Source of the DNA: Blastopirellula sp.
GTDB taxonomy: Bacteria > Planctomycetota > Planctomycetia > Pirellulales > Pirellulaceae
Direction: 5' to 3'
NCBI GenBank assembly: GCA_002733575.1
Contig: NVWB01000011.1
Location: 1 to 64,000 of the forward strand
DNA: 64,000 nucleotides
Shown: piece after piece, positions 28,601 to 33,278 of the stretch
How the letters are laid out: every line of letters begins with the position of its first letter
How positions within the stretch are numbered: position 1 is the stretch's first letter
Made by a program: the position numbers and the translations under genes
Notes under the pieces: generated by a model
Told to the model about the DNA's origin: nothing
The model's database searches: none
Seen by the model: the letters and a program-made list of their open reading frames with translations, nothing else

Positions 28601-29902
28601 TCAATCGGCTCTGTAAAATCTAACTTGGGTCACCCCGAAGCCGTTTCTGGACTAGCGCAGGTGGCGAAGGTTGTATGGCAGTTTCAGAATTCACAAATAG
28701 CTCCAACAAAAATATTGCAGAACGCAAATGAAGTTTTAGGGCTTGACGATTCTCCCTTCATAGTGCAGTCAAGCTTAATTGATTGGAAATCCCCAAGCGA
28801 ATTATCTAGTGATACCACTACTCCGCGCCGTGCTCTAATTGATTCCTTTGGGGCAGGCGGGACTTATGTAAGTTTGATAATGGAGGAATTTATTGGCGAG
28901 CCTAGAGAGCGATCGGATCGAGATAATACTCCCCAGGTGGTCACGCTATCGGCTAAGACGAAAGAGAGCCTGATTGAAATGGCATTACGATTGCAATCAT
29001 ATTTGGAGATACACCGGGATACCACTCTGCTGGATCTGACTTATACCCTAAATTTAGGGCGAGAAGAATTGGAGGAAAGGTTCGCCTTTGTTGCTGAATC
29101 TATTCAAGAAGTGATATCGAAGTTGCATGACTACAATTCCCGTAGCAGTGAGCTCGGTGTAACAGAGGAGACTGGTCTCTTTACAGGAAATGCAAATGAA
29201 GAAGCTTATGATTTGAAAGAGTTAGTGTCGGGGAAGAGGGCTGAGGAATTCATTAGTGCTCTAATTGCAGACAGAGATTTGTATAGGCTTGCGTCGTTCT
29301 GGGTGAAGGGCGGAAAGATAGCATGGAGCGAGTTGTATACTGGAAAACATTACAGCTTCTTGAGGCTTCCTAATTATCCATTTCTACGTCATCGCTATTG
29401 GGCGAGCCAAAAGGATTCCACCTTCGCTCAGGCAGATGCAAAAACAACGCACGGTGCTGAAATCGTTTCCAGTCAGTATGAGGGTAACGAGCACAACGTC
29501 GAAGCAATTGGATCATTTATTTCAATGTTTTTGGCGAAAGCCTTGGACTACTCTCAAAAAGAAGTACTGCCTTCCCAGAAGCTTAAGAATCTAGGCGTTG
29601 ATTCAGTGCTCATTAATCGGCTGATTAAGAACTTGCAAGAAAAATACGGAGTCAAGATTACTGGAGCCGATTTGTTGAAATACCAGACTGTGGCAGCAAT
29701 ATCATCTCTTATTGCGACACGGTTAGGTGGAAATTCAGAAACAAAGCATTCAAGTAACTCCGGACTAGGTGCTCAAAAACCCTCTGTACCTGTTATGAGT
29801 TTTCAAAATGGAGCTGGTGCGGTATTGGAAAAATTCAGGAACAATGAAATTGGGTTGGAAGAAACAAAGAAAATAATTTTCGAGGAAATTTCCGATGAGT
29901 GA
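13691..29902 (+). CDS. Trans-AT polyketide synthase, five modules (about 5400 residues)
   Basis: A giant modular PKS with no acyltransferase domain. Malonyl units must come from the discrete AT at 58917. The order is KS-ACP-ACP-ACP, KS-ACP-ACP, KS-KR-ACP, KS-DH-KR-ACP, KS0-ACP (module entries follow). I chose ATG at 13691 over 13649 because GGGGAG lies eight bases upstream. There is no loading module: the protein opens directly with a condensing KS. The C-terminus (about 5360-5403) ends LEKFRNNEIGLEETKKIIFEE, a short helical tail that may dock to NRPS 1, whose N-terminus reads ILLGFKQGKSTAEDVYEYF. The stop overlaps the next start in ATGAGTGA. Predicted role: builds a doubly beta-branched chain with one hydroxyl-forming and one alkene-forming module and hands it to the NRPS. 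Confidence 0.95.
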   Translation: MSSSREHIDSSTGESAKRKVAIVGLSGKFPGARDYNAYWNNLISGRSSIKKVPEHRWNIDEYYSSNLGDRNSTVSKWGGFIDDIDAFDAKFFNISSREAVYMDPQQRLMLELAWSCIEDAGYSPDSLKGSNTGVFVGSASNDYKELLTKPGESIEGHVATGTFPSLIPNRISYEFDFRATSLQIDTACSSSLVAIHQAVTSILNGECSMALAGGVNLICTPTYYIAFSKTGMLSPNGKCRSFDINADGYVRGEGAGLVLLKPLNQAISDGDHIYGVVASSVVGHGGKVSTVTSPSLDAQYEMILDAFRKSELSPEQIGYIEAHGSGTQKGDPAELNGLIKAYDYLAKEKAIDLQERSCGLGSVKTNIGHLEAAAGIAGVIKVLLAMKHQRLPPILNFEELNSQISLKNSPFYLVTEPKYWAAPPNNEPRRAGVSSFGFGGVVSHILLEEHKDLSSQSAEGGFDKPTPLIVLLSAKSEDQISIQAQELVAHIKSNQLTDKDLSKIAYTLQIGRRHMKKRWGVVVSSMDSLIKSLSETSISESNFTSRFEEGLGKKIGIASQQLSPSKLIANVRAKSNQADMASLLRLWIQGKNVNWGELYSEGSRPKRINLPTYPFAKISHWVRRPKANTQDNVPTKELKSKIGGGSSASETFREDGVLSPLVSLSDISGDDHYELTEKQYEKPELPEEMNLPQPSMSTQTTVQMNNSGSPESMKPKSYEGFSYKSLILLLRESLSDILYVDVSEIDYESSFIDLGVDSIIGVEWVRWIKNKFEIALSVSSLYDYPTLVQLTDFLLLEISGPKLKVLSEGNSNNKQFDLKQENEGELFTLPSITKTQLHSCLLKSLTEIFYVDLTEVDIDTVFTELGLDSILGVEWGRSINEQLGLSLNVATLYDYPTVSLLTDHILTHKEVRTEIRKEDFSDAAERVAIESSTSGVSANLQKFDGGVSKDNIHQLLIQSLADVLYVNFDEIDLDATFIELGLDSIIGAEWTRSLNQELSLKLTVSTLYDYPTIRDLAKNLRVAKASSAHNMGVPEAQDFSKISPEDKVVPNSVSSVDKKETAIAIIGVAGQFPQSPTLEVYWQNLSAGADCISEVPPERWGLSSLDALEYKKMGLLENADKFDPRFFELSPAEAEIMDPQQRLFLQTSWSCIEDAGIDPKSLSGKNCGVFVGCFSNDYGLTGQTESRNAQGLIGRSASILSARIAYFLNLHGPCLSIDTACSSSLVALAEACNNLILGNCEIALTGGVTVLPSSSLHVMTGNAGMLSKDGRCFAFDERANGFVPSEGVGAVLLKPLADAQRDGDPIRGIIRGWGVNQDGKTNGITAPSRRSQSALEKQVHERFGINPDTISVVEAHGTGTKLGDPIEVEALTSAFKIGSGEHNSCAIGSAKSCIGHTLAAAGIASMIKMILALQHRKIPPVAGFDTLNEHIDLEGTPFYINTQLKEWDTQSSMPRRCAINSFGFSGTNAHVVLEEYHHQNKEFNRQGSSGEDAVLVVMSAKGEGQLKQAAKNLDDYLGNQALSYEELTNIAYTLQVGREAMGFRIATIVHSVEQLKEKLRDLLDSQAIPESWAHGTTRTHVDVLSIFDKEQEVTNIVRTWIDEGQFLKIQNYWVKGFDVNWDDLYIERSRPSRISLPTYPFLKHSYWNVVSCKNKLVTDGFATQKLVSAIGNQIEGLDGNSAVNKLQAPTFNKNLGVFLKKTLSEMLSISQSDIEDDLPFGEIGLDSITSVEWVKNINANFGSSIEASEIYNYPTLEKLTLHLLSDAEKNKTRSLEKASRPEFDPEPTFTLKNRQSSCEERREIKLTDIHNSSADDPGTTVESAIRKPLELQAYLKQSLANMLHLDISDLDVECPFNELGLDSINGVEWIEELNANLSTKITISDIYSNSNLDKFAFFVASQCGDESKISVPAAVSDGLEFKDGLKECRIDSNSFVFQQEVDLRQVVDPSGSNGQTESIAVIGISCQFGDAVDATEFWQNLKNGKESVKLASRWDEHADWKELTRENQHACLNGSFIENIGEFDSDFFRLSPLESKYMDPQQRLLLSNVWKATEDAGYAGTMGGRNCGIYVGCSGTDYNNLFEDSPPQAFWGNAASVIAGRVAYHLDLKGPAVVIDTACSSSLVAIHMACKSLRAGEIDIAISGGVSLQCTPSIFIQANKASMLSPSGKCYAFDERADGFVPGEGVGVVMLKRASDAIRDGDHIYGLIRGSGINHDGETNGITAPNGKSQERLITQILNECGIKANQIQMVETHGTGTKLGDPIEFQALSNAYNNTSGIAHRCAIGSVKTNIGHTMAAAGVAGVVKVLMSLQEKQIPPSLNFEEGNTAIDFKNSSLYVNSSLTDWEVDATEKRRASVSSFGFSGTNAHMIIEEAPTATRSPDVDNVSLIVLSARTEGQLHEHVKRLLIYCNKNPSVNVANIGFTLMSGRKHFDTRLALVVNNFAELRESLTRWLEQESSENIFSASVHGNSGVQRAAMKNYGEEQIVRYREKKSISEKIDCLKIIADLYTQGGELDYQQLYANGKCSRISLPTYPFAKTNYWVSENAEGIVTKINYDKSKEKTEEVVGSDENNRGEVNALDKDLHVLVPIWKNRINSNEPPSDPVKLVRKILFCDLTLEALDESFSASYFQSDIKRSAIAGLSSFISDSSDNLAGSIKQVANVVFLAVQKLLNESIGQTMLFQIVIPSSPTGMLLKAIYPLLLTANRENPKFFGQLLEIEENKSSSEVVKILQQESLQTRNQLIRYAESGRQVRSWVPALENCRPISETEFKFSDRGIYLITGGLGGLGSVISEAIVKSTKDSTLILTGRSPFNSVIEEKLKKLRLLGATAEYQSLDVTNRKLVEKFIGGITSKYGKLTGVFHSAGITKDSYIIKKDSQDFSAVLAPKVAGLINLDESTRDIELDFFICFSSISAVLGNVGQADYSFANSFMDTYAVYRQKLVSRGERFGKSLSINWPFWSDGGMKVDGTVESAFIERGLHSISDANGITALHHSLRLDGGQLLIFKGDIQRHHDIFNASESKVVEESGTSYGSKAEIINKLEEIFSKLLEIPVADVDSNESFADFGLDSLLIIQLNKEIDDAFGEQSKTLFYEYDTLTELSEALSFNVESTSAKIKNPNFTESDSRANAGIPDTQEKTGDIAIIGIAGRYPKASSVNEFWENLKNGRDCITEIPNERWSLHGFYEKSTDTAVAKGKSYSKWGGFVDEFANFDPLFFGISPREAETMDPQERLFLEKSWEVVEDAGYTRDIIQRKYKGNVGVYAGITKTGFDLYGPEFAGVDSKPYPHTSFSSVANRVSYVLNLSGPSMAVDTMCSSSLTAIHNACEHLKTGECRMAIAGGVNLYLHPQNYVKLCSQRMLSKSGKCKSFGAESDGFVPGEGVGAVLLKPLEDAEKDGDQIYCVIKSTAINHGGKTQNYTVPSPNAQADVIGKALDRARISPASVSYIEAHGTGTELGDPIEIAGLKKAFDQRTVQPLRGTCRLGSVKSTIGHLEAAAGIAALTKVVLQLKHGEIAPNLHSAELNPNINFETSPFLVQQKFEQWDRRIIDSGCGATDEPRMAGISSFGAGGSNAHIIVEEYVHKEENAFQLKSKRDQPSIIPLSAASESQLVKQAENLLAFLESPTLANIRLRDIAYTLQMGREAMKYRLAAKVTSLSDLKEKLRKIELNKIENCGWSYCNIGDKDWQADLHSTDSHDDNSDFMQSWTCGAEVDWERLYQQGEQTRRISLPTYPFERERYWFDENFDSIKSGKSYVKPLHPLLHRVDTAYKDGNYCSEFSGGEFFLHDHNISGFEVFPAVAYLEMIRAAMQHVNADSGAWVFNNVAWVRTAHRLSSPLTLHVQFSSRGAEGVDFTVFSDTNKDAGVPCCQGEVYAEPQCESPVIDIVKLRSECVNESYTSERVYREFQQKELNYGPSFQGVQKLSSGKDSRGLPQVLAKLRLPEVVEDTVDSFTLHPSVMDAAFQAIIALESENRKSWEKADTLLPFAMEEMKIYGKSPVEAYSWVRFSEGEIEGKQVPKLDISVCDEQGVVCADVRGLSLRKVVKEVEENTTITSVLIPSWKPVLVDEETRFSTESWGRRHIILIGEFDEGVRNYLTSSLDELASSSTEVTLVGIPEASLAERYESVVCNVQEQVQKLLNSKGASKSLLQIVVNGSTKEANSEDSCIIGITSYVKTIADESPDIQAQTIYLEDSVNKEELVKTIDKCADFHNIKEVRYRDGLYKQKCLHELERGVALDGPTPWRDGGTYLITGGIGGLGLLFAQDIAMNAKDTNLILVGRSKSNAETILKLDRLEQLGASVEYRETDVAKPESVRNLIEYIGASYGRLNGVIHSAGVIRDSFIVEKSKSDIKNVLAPKVSGVINLDLCTKDHELDFFIGFSSLSAILGNVGQSDYAAANGFMDEYIVNRANLVTQGKRHGRTFSINWPLWKEGGMSVSNAVMDALLRRGVHSLKSVAGLQLLNYGYLTGESQIIIASGEEKFLDMLTRLDEGNFSEVKNQNSAVSSMMDDSISEELSRYLRLQLSKVLRISVDRIGFDTSIEKYGMDSIVAIEVIGKLETVFGSLSKTLFFELQTITELSKYFLERFPEKSWELLRGGSTITRDSQVVRPSTTKRVEKKSTDEGDNISFGVVDRSSKNTDVAIIGIEGQYAKASDIEEFWSNLAEGRDCVEEVPSDRWNVDGIFSEDKEAVGKTYCKWGGFLDGVDEFDAGFFNISPREAKTMDPQQRLFLQQVWKLFESSGITQKVIKETYRRKVGVYVGSMYQEYHSSDPVESAIISSSSYNAIANRVSYFFGLEGPSLAVDTMCSSSAMAIHLACQSILQNECELAIAGGVNLSIHPNKYIALSALQLLGSSSTSRSFSDGDGYIPSEGVGSVLLKPLQKAVDDGDTVYAVIKGTATIHSGQSNGFMVPSLNNQAKVIEKCLENGKVDPHTVGYVEAAANGSALGDQIEIEALARVFGNDGSAKPLLSIGSVKSNLGHPEAVSGLAQVAKVVWQFQNSQIAPTKILQNANEVLGLDDSPFIVQSSLIDWKSPSELSSDTTTPRRALIDSFGAGGTYVSLIMEEFIGEPRERSDRDNTPQVVTLSAKTKESLIEMALRLQSYLEIHRDTTLLDLTYTLNLGREELEERFAFVAESIQEVISKLHDYNSRSSELGVTEETGLFTGNANEEAYDLKELVSGKRAEEFISALIADRDLYRLASFWVKGGKIAWSELYTGKHYSFLRLPNYPFLRHRYWASQKDSTFAQADAKTTHGAEIVSSQYEGNEHNVEAIGSFISMFLAKALDYSQKEVLPSQKLKNLGVDSVLINRLIKNLQEKYGVKITGADLLKYQTVAAISSLIATRLGGNSETKHSSNSGLGAQKPSVPVMSFQNGAGAVLEKFRNNEIGLEETKKIIFEEISDE
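13742..16770 (+). other. PKS module 1: KS-ACP-ACP-ACP (beta-branching)
   Basis: KS1 has its catalytic Cys188 (DTACSSS), His in EAHGSGT and His in NIGHLEAAAG, so it looks active. There are no reductive domains. Three tandem ACPs follow, with phosphopantetheine Ser758, Ser869 and Ser984 (residues counted from 13691). Each has Trp six residues after the Ser (DSIIGVEW, DSILGVEW, DSIIGAEW), the known flag for HMG-synthase beta-branching carrier proteins. The distal KS motif GVVSH replaces the usual GTNAH. Confidence 0.88.
16868..19390 (+). other. PKS module 2: KS-ACP-ACP (beta-branching)
   Basis: KS2 has Cys1221 (DTACSSS), His in EAHGTGT and His in CIGHTLAAAG. Two ACPs with Ser1727 and Ser1863 both carry the Trp flag (DSITSVEW, DSINGVEW). 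There is no KR, DH, ER or methyltransferase. It is a second beta-branching module directly after the first. Confidence 0.88.
19555..23015 (+). other. PKS module 3: KS-KR-ACP
   Basis: KS3 has Cys2119 (DTACSSS), His in ETHGTGT and His in NIGHTMAAAG. The KR starts near 22015 (YLITGGLGGLG) and has catalytic Ser in FSSISAVLG and Tyr/Asn in QADYSFAN. The Asp in HSAGITKDS suggests a B-type reduction (D-hydroxyl), by analogy. The ACP has Ser3070 in FGLDSLLII and no Trp flag. The product is a beta-hydroxy intermediate. Confidence 0.88.
23105..27460 (+). other. PKS module 4: KS-DH-KR-ACP
   Basis: KS4 has Cys3315 (DTMCSSS), His in EAHGTGT and His in TIGHLEAAAG. The DH (about 24955-25840) has catalytic His3788 in DHNISGFEVFP and Asp3960 in HPSVMDAAFQ. 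The KR (about 26415-27135) has YLITGGIGGLG, FSSLSAILG and Tyr4395 in SDYAAAN. The ACP has Ser4548 in YGMDSIVAI. The predicted product is an alkene, which the separate PfaD-type reductase could reduce. Confidence 0.88.
27605..29740 (+). other. PKS module 5: non-elongating KS0-ACP
   Basis: KS5 keeps its Cys4807 (DTMCSSS) and the distal His (NLGHPEAVSG). The first catalytic His is lost: EAHGTGT has become EAAANGS, with Ala4941 at the His position. Such KS0 domains accept and pass on a chain but do not extend it. The ACP has Ser5305 in LGVDSVLIN. The module transfers the chain to the first NRPS condensation domain. Confidence 0.87.
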
Positions 29903-32900
29903 AGAGCAAATTTTATTGGGCTTTAAGCAAGGTAAAAGCACGGCGGAGGATGTATATGAGTACTTTGTCGGGAGAAAAAAGATACTCTCACCTATTTATC
30001 CTCTGTCCGAGGGGCAGAAGGGGATATGGATGTCACAGGAATTGGCTCCGGATGCATCAATTTTTAATGTTCCAATCTGCTTTCGCCTTCGCCAGAAATT
30101 GGATGTCGAGATTTTTTGTCAAGCGATAAAAAATTCGCTAGAAATTCATCCAGTATTAAAACGTATTATTCGTGACGCTGACGGCATTCCCTATCAGACC
30201 GCAAAAATTTCAGGGAAAATGGAGTTCGATGTCGAAGATCTACTGGGAGAGTCAGAAGACAAATTGAAGTCCAGAATAAGTGCTCAGGCTTCTGAATCCT
30301 TCGATCTAGCTTGCGGGCCACTAATTCGGACAAGAGTTTTCCGTCTAGCTCCACAAGAGTATGTGGTTCTAATTGTTGTCCATCATATTGTGTTTGATGG
30401 TGCGTCAATACCTAAGTATTTGAATTCGTTGTTTGAATGCTATGAATCTATTGTTAGTACAGGATATGCAGCCAAGGTCGACCCTGTTTTGAATTTTGAT
30501 AAATTTGTAGATTGGGAAGGGTGTTTTCTAGAGAGTGAAGAAGGTGATGAAGCGAAGGAATATTGGCGGCGAGTACTGGCTGATCTGCCCAAGAACTTGA
30601 ACCTATCTATAGAAAAACAAGTTGATCGAAAAGTACGAAATAGAAGTCAGATTTGCAAGATTAGGCTCGCGCCAGATGTGACGATGGCTGTTAAAAGTTT
30701 GTGTAAGTCTAAGGAGGTCAGTCCGGCGATTATCTTTTTGGCGTTATACAAAGTTATGTTGGCACGTTATAGCAATTCTGAAGATATTGTCGTGGGAATG
30801 CCCACAATGGGGCGTCCATTACTAGACCATGAGAATTTGGTTGGGTATTTCGTCAACATGCTGCCTATTAGAAGTAATGTCAAAGCTATGGATAAGCTGG
30901 ATACGTTCCTAGAAAGTCTTGAAATGAAACTGGTAAACGGAATTGATAATTCTAACTACCCGTTCTCATGCATGGTTAGAGATTGCAGTGAGGCGTTTGA
31001 TCCAGCCGTTCATCCGATCTTTCAGGTCGCTTACGTTTTTCAAAACAGGTCTCTGATGAACCTAGATTCCATAGGAATTCGAAGCCCAATAGCACAAGGA
31101 ATAGAATTTTTGGACGACGTAAGGCAGGGGAGCGAATTCAAACTGCAGTTAGAAATATTTGAAGAGCTAGATAGTTACTCCATTGAGCTAAAGTATGCTT
31201 CAGCGTCGTTTGATAATGCAGATATGGTTAACTTTCTGTCACAACTAAAAACATTGGTTTCTTCGGTATGTGACGGCAGCAACAAACAACTAAGCGATTA
31301 TGAATTGTTATCAGGAGGAGAGCGGGAGCGAATACTGAACGACTGGAACATGCCATCAATGCCGCTGGCTGAAAATGTTTGCCTTAACTCCATATTTGAA
31401 GAACAGGTAGAGAGGCATGGTTCATCTAATGCGATTGAAACTGACAAAAAAAATATAACATATAACGAATTAAATGAAAAAGCGAACAATGTTTCTAAAC
31501 ATCTGCTGAGTGCTGGTGTGACTAAAGGAGATTTGGTTGCGGTTTGTGCAGACCACTCTGCAGAGTTCATTGTTCTAATATTGGGTATCATTAAGATAGG
31601 AGCTGGCTATGTACCCATAGACTTGCGATACCCGGAGTCGAGAATTCAGTTTATCCTTGATGACTCTAATGCTCGAGTACTTCTGACTAATTTTCGCGAA
31701 ATATCTTCCCTTAATCTTGACATTGAAAAGATAGTAAACATCCATGAAATCTCTATTCCTTACGGAAACACTATCAATCATATCGGCGAGCGAATAAGTA
31801 TTGAACGGCCTGGTAGATGTACTGCTTCATCTGATGCAGCTTATGTTTGTTACACATCCGGGTCTGAAGGTAATCCTAAAGGAGTACTAGTTGAGCATAA
31901 AAGTATCGTCAGGTTGGTATGCTGTACCAATTATGTATCTCTAAATTCTCAAACGAAAACTTTGTTGCATTCTCCAGCGTCGTTTGATGCAACCACATTT
32001 GAATTGTGGGCACCACTGCTAAATGGAGGGTGCATCGCTGTTAATGATGGTGAAATTACAGATCCCCAAGAACTCTCTGAGGCTCTTGATAGGTTCAGGG
32101 TTAACACATTGTGGTTAACCTCGGGCCTATTTTCTTTGTATTCGGAGCAGATTGGGGATCTCCCTACAGTTAAAAACCTACTTGTTGGAGGAGATGTTGT
32201 ATCTCCAAAAGCCGTTAAGACGATTTATGAGAAAAATCGAGAAATCTCAATTGTCAATCTTTACGGACCTACTGAAAACACGACGTTCTCTACGTATTTT
32301 AGAATACCTAGAGAATTTGATTTCGACAAATCATTGCCTATCGGTGTGCCTGTAAGTCAGACCACAGCATACATTGTGGATGAGGAACTGAATCTCCAGC
32401 CAGCTGGGGTTATGGGAGAGCTGTGTCTAGGAGGACTAGGGGTGGCGCGGGAATATCTCAATAATATTGAGTTGAGTCGGTGCAAGTTTGTCAAAGATCC
32501 GTACTCGGATGAGCAAGGTAGCATGCTTTATAAGAGTGGAGACTATGCTCGATGGCTTCCAGATGGAAACATCGAGTTCATGGGCCGTCAGGACGATCAG
32601 GTAAAAATCCGTGGGTTTCGCATAGAGCTAACTGAATTAGAGAATACGTTATCTAAACATGATCTTGTTGAACATTGTGCCGCACAAGTTAAGTCTGACA
32701 GTACTGGTGATAAATACTTAGTGGCTTATGTTGTACTTAATAGTTCTAGCAAATCGTTAGCCGAAGTTAGAATGGAACTTGGCGATTATCTAAGTACTTC
32801 AGTTCCGAGTTATTTAGTTCCAAGTTCCATCAATGTACTCGAAGAGATACCTTTAACCTTGAATGGAAAAATCGACCGTCGATTGTTAGATAAATCGAAA

Positions 32901-33278
32901 GATATTTCCCTGCTAGTAGATGAGCACATTCCCCTGTTTAGCGATACTCAACAGTCCTTGGCAAGTATTTGGTCTGAAATATTGAATTGTGAGCTCAAGG
33001 CGATTGGTGCAACGGCGAATTTTTTTGAGGTAGGGGGACATTCTCTTTCTCTAACTCGTGTCGTATCGAAGGTGAATGACAGATATCTGCTAGACCTCAC
33101 TTTGAAGGATGTGGTCGAGCATCCGGTACTAGGAAAGTTTGCTGAGTTCATTGATAAGAAGATTGGAGAGAAAGAGCTTGATGAAATTCCAAAAGTTTTC
33201 GAGAAGCTTCAGTCGATAAAGGGCATGACTGATGAAAGTCTTGACAAAATATTGGCGCAAGAGGCATTGCTGAAATGA
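29895..33278 (+). CDS. NRPS 1: C-A-PCP, predicted aliphatic residue
   Basis: A 1127-residue NRPS. The condensation domain (about 40-460) has the active motif HHIVFDG near residue 163. The adenylation domain (about 495-1000) has a slightly divergent core A3 (YTSGSEGNPKG) and the usual YGPTE and SGDYARW motifs. The PCP has Ser1050 in GGHSLS. Specificity residues read by eye against GrsA are D-A-F-L-L-G-L-T-F-K. The frame DAFxxGxTFK resembles Val/Ile-type codes, so an aliphatic residue is likely but not certain. A short helical N-terminus (ILLGFKQGKSTAEDVYEYF) may dock to the PKS C-terminus. The stop overlaps the next start in ATGA. Confidence 0.92.
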   Translation: MSEEQILLGFKQGKSTAEDVYEYFVGRKKILSPIYPLSEGQKGIWMSQELAPDASIFNVPICFRLRQKLDVEIFCQAIKNSLEIHPVLKRIIRDADGIPYQTAKISGKMEFDVEDLLGESEDKLKSRISAQASESFDLACGPLIRTRVFRLAPQEYVVLIVVHHIVFDGASIPKYLNSLFECYESIVSTGYAAKVDPVLNFDKFVDWEGCFLESEEGDEAKEYWRRVLADLPKNLNLSIEKQVDRKVRNRSQICKIRLAPDVTMAVKSLCKSKEVSPAIIFLALYKVMLARYSNSEDIVVGMPTMGRPLLDHENLVGYFVNMLPIRSNVKAMDKLDTFLESLEMKLVNGIDNSNYPFSCMVRDCSEAFDPAVHPIFQVAYVFQNRSLMNLDSIGIRSPIAQGIEFLDDVRQGSEFKLQLEIFEELDSYSIELKYASASFDNADMVNFLSQLKTLVSSVCDGSNKQLSDYELLSGGERERILNDWNMPSMPLAENVCLNSIFEEQVERHGSSNAIETDKKNITYNELNEKANNVSKHLLSAGVTKGDLVAVCADHSAEFIVLILGIIKIGAGYVPIDLRYPESRIQFILDDSNARVLLTNFREISSLNLDIEKIVNIHEISIPYGNTINHIGERISIERPGRCTASSDAAYVCYTSGSEGNPKGVLVEHKSIVRLVCCTNYVSLNSQTKTLLHSPASFDATTFELWAPLLNGGCIAVNDGEITDPQELSEALDRFRVNTLWLTSGLFSLYSEQIGDLPTVKNLLVGGDVVSPKAVKTIYEKNREISIVNLYGPTENTTFSTYFRIPREFDFDKSLPIGVPVSQTTAYIVDEELNLQPAGVMGELCLGGLGVAREYLNNIELSRCKFVKDPYSDEQGSMLYKSGDYARWLPDGNIEFMGRQDDQVKIRGFRIELTELENTLSKHDLVEHCAAQVKSDSTGDKYLVAYVVLNSSSKSLAEVRMELGDYLSTSVPSYLVPSSINVLEEIPLTLNGKIDRRLLDKSKDISLLVDEHIPLFSDTQQSLASIWSEILNCELKAIGATANFFEVGGHSLSLTRVVSKVNDRYLLDLTLKDVVEHPVLGKFAEFIDKKIGEKELDEIPKVFEKLQSIKGMTDESLDKILAQEALLK

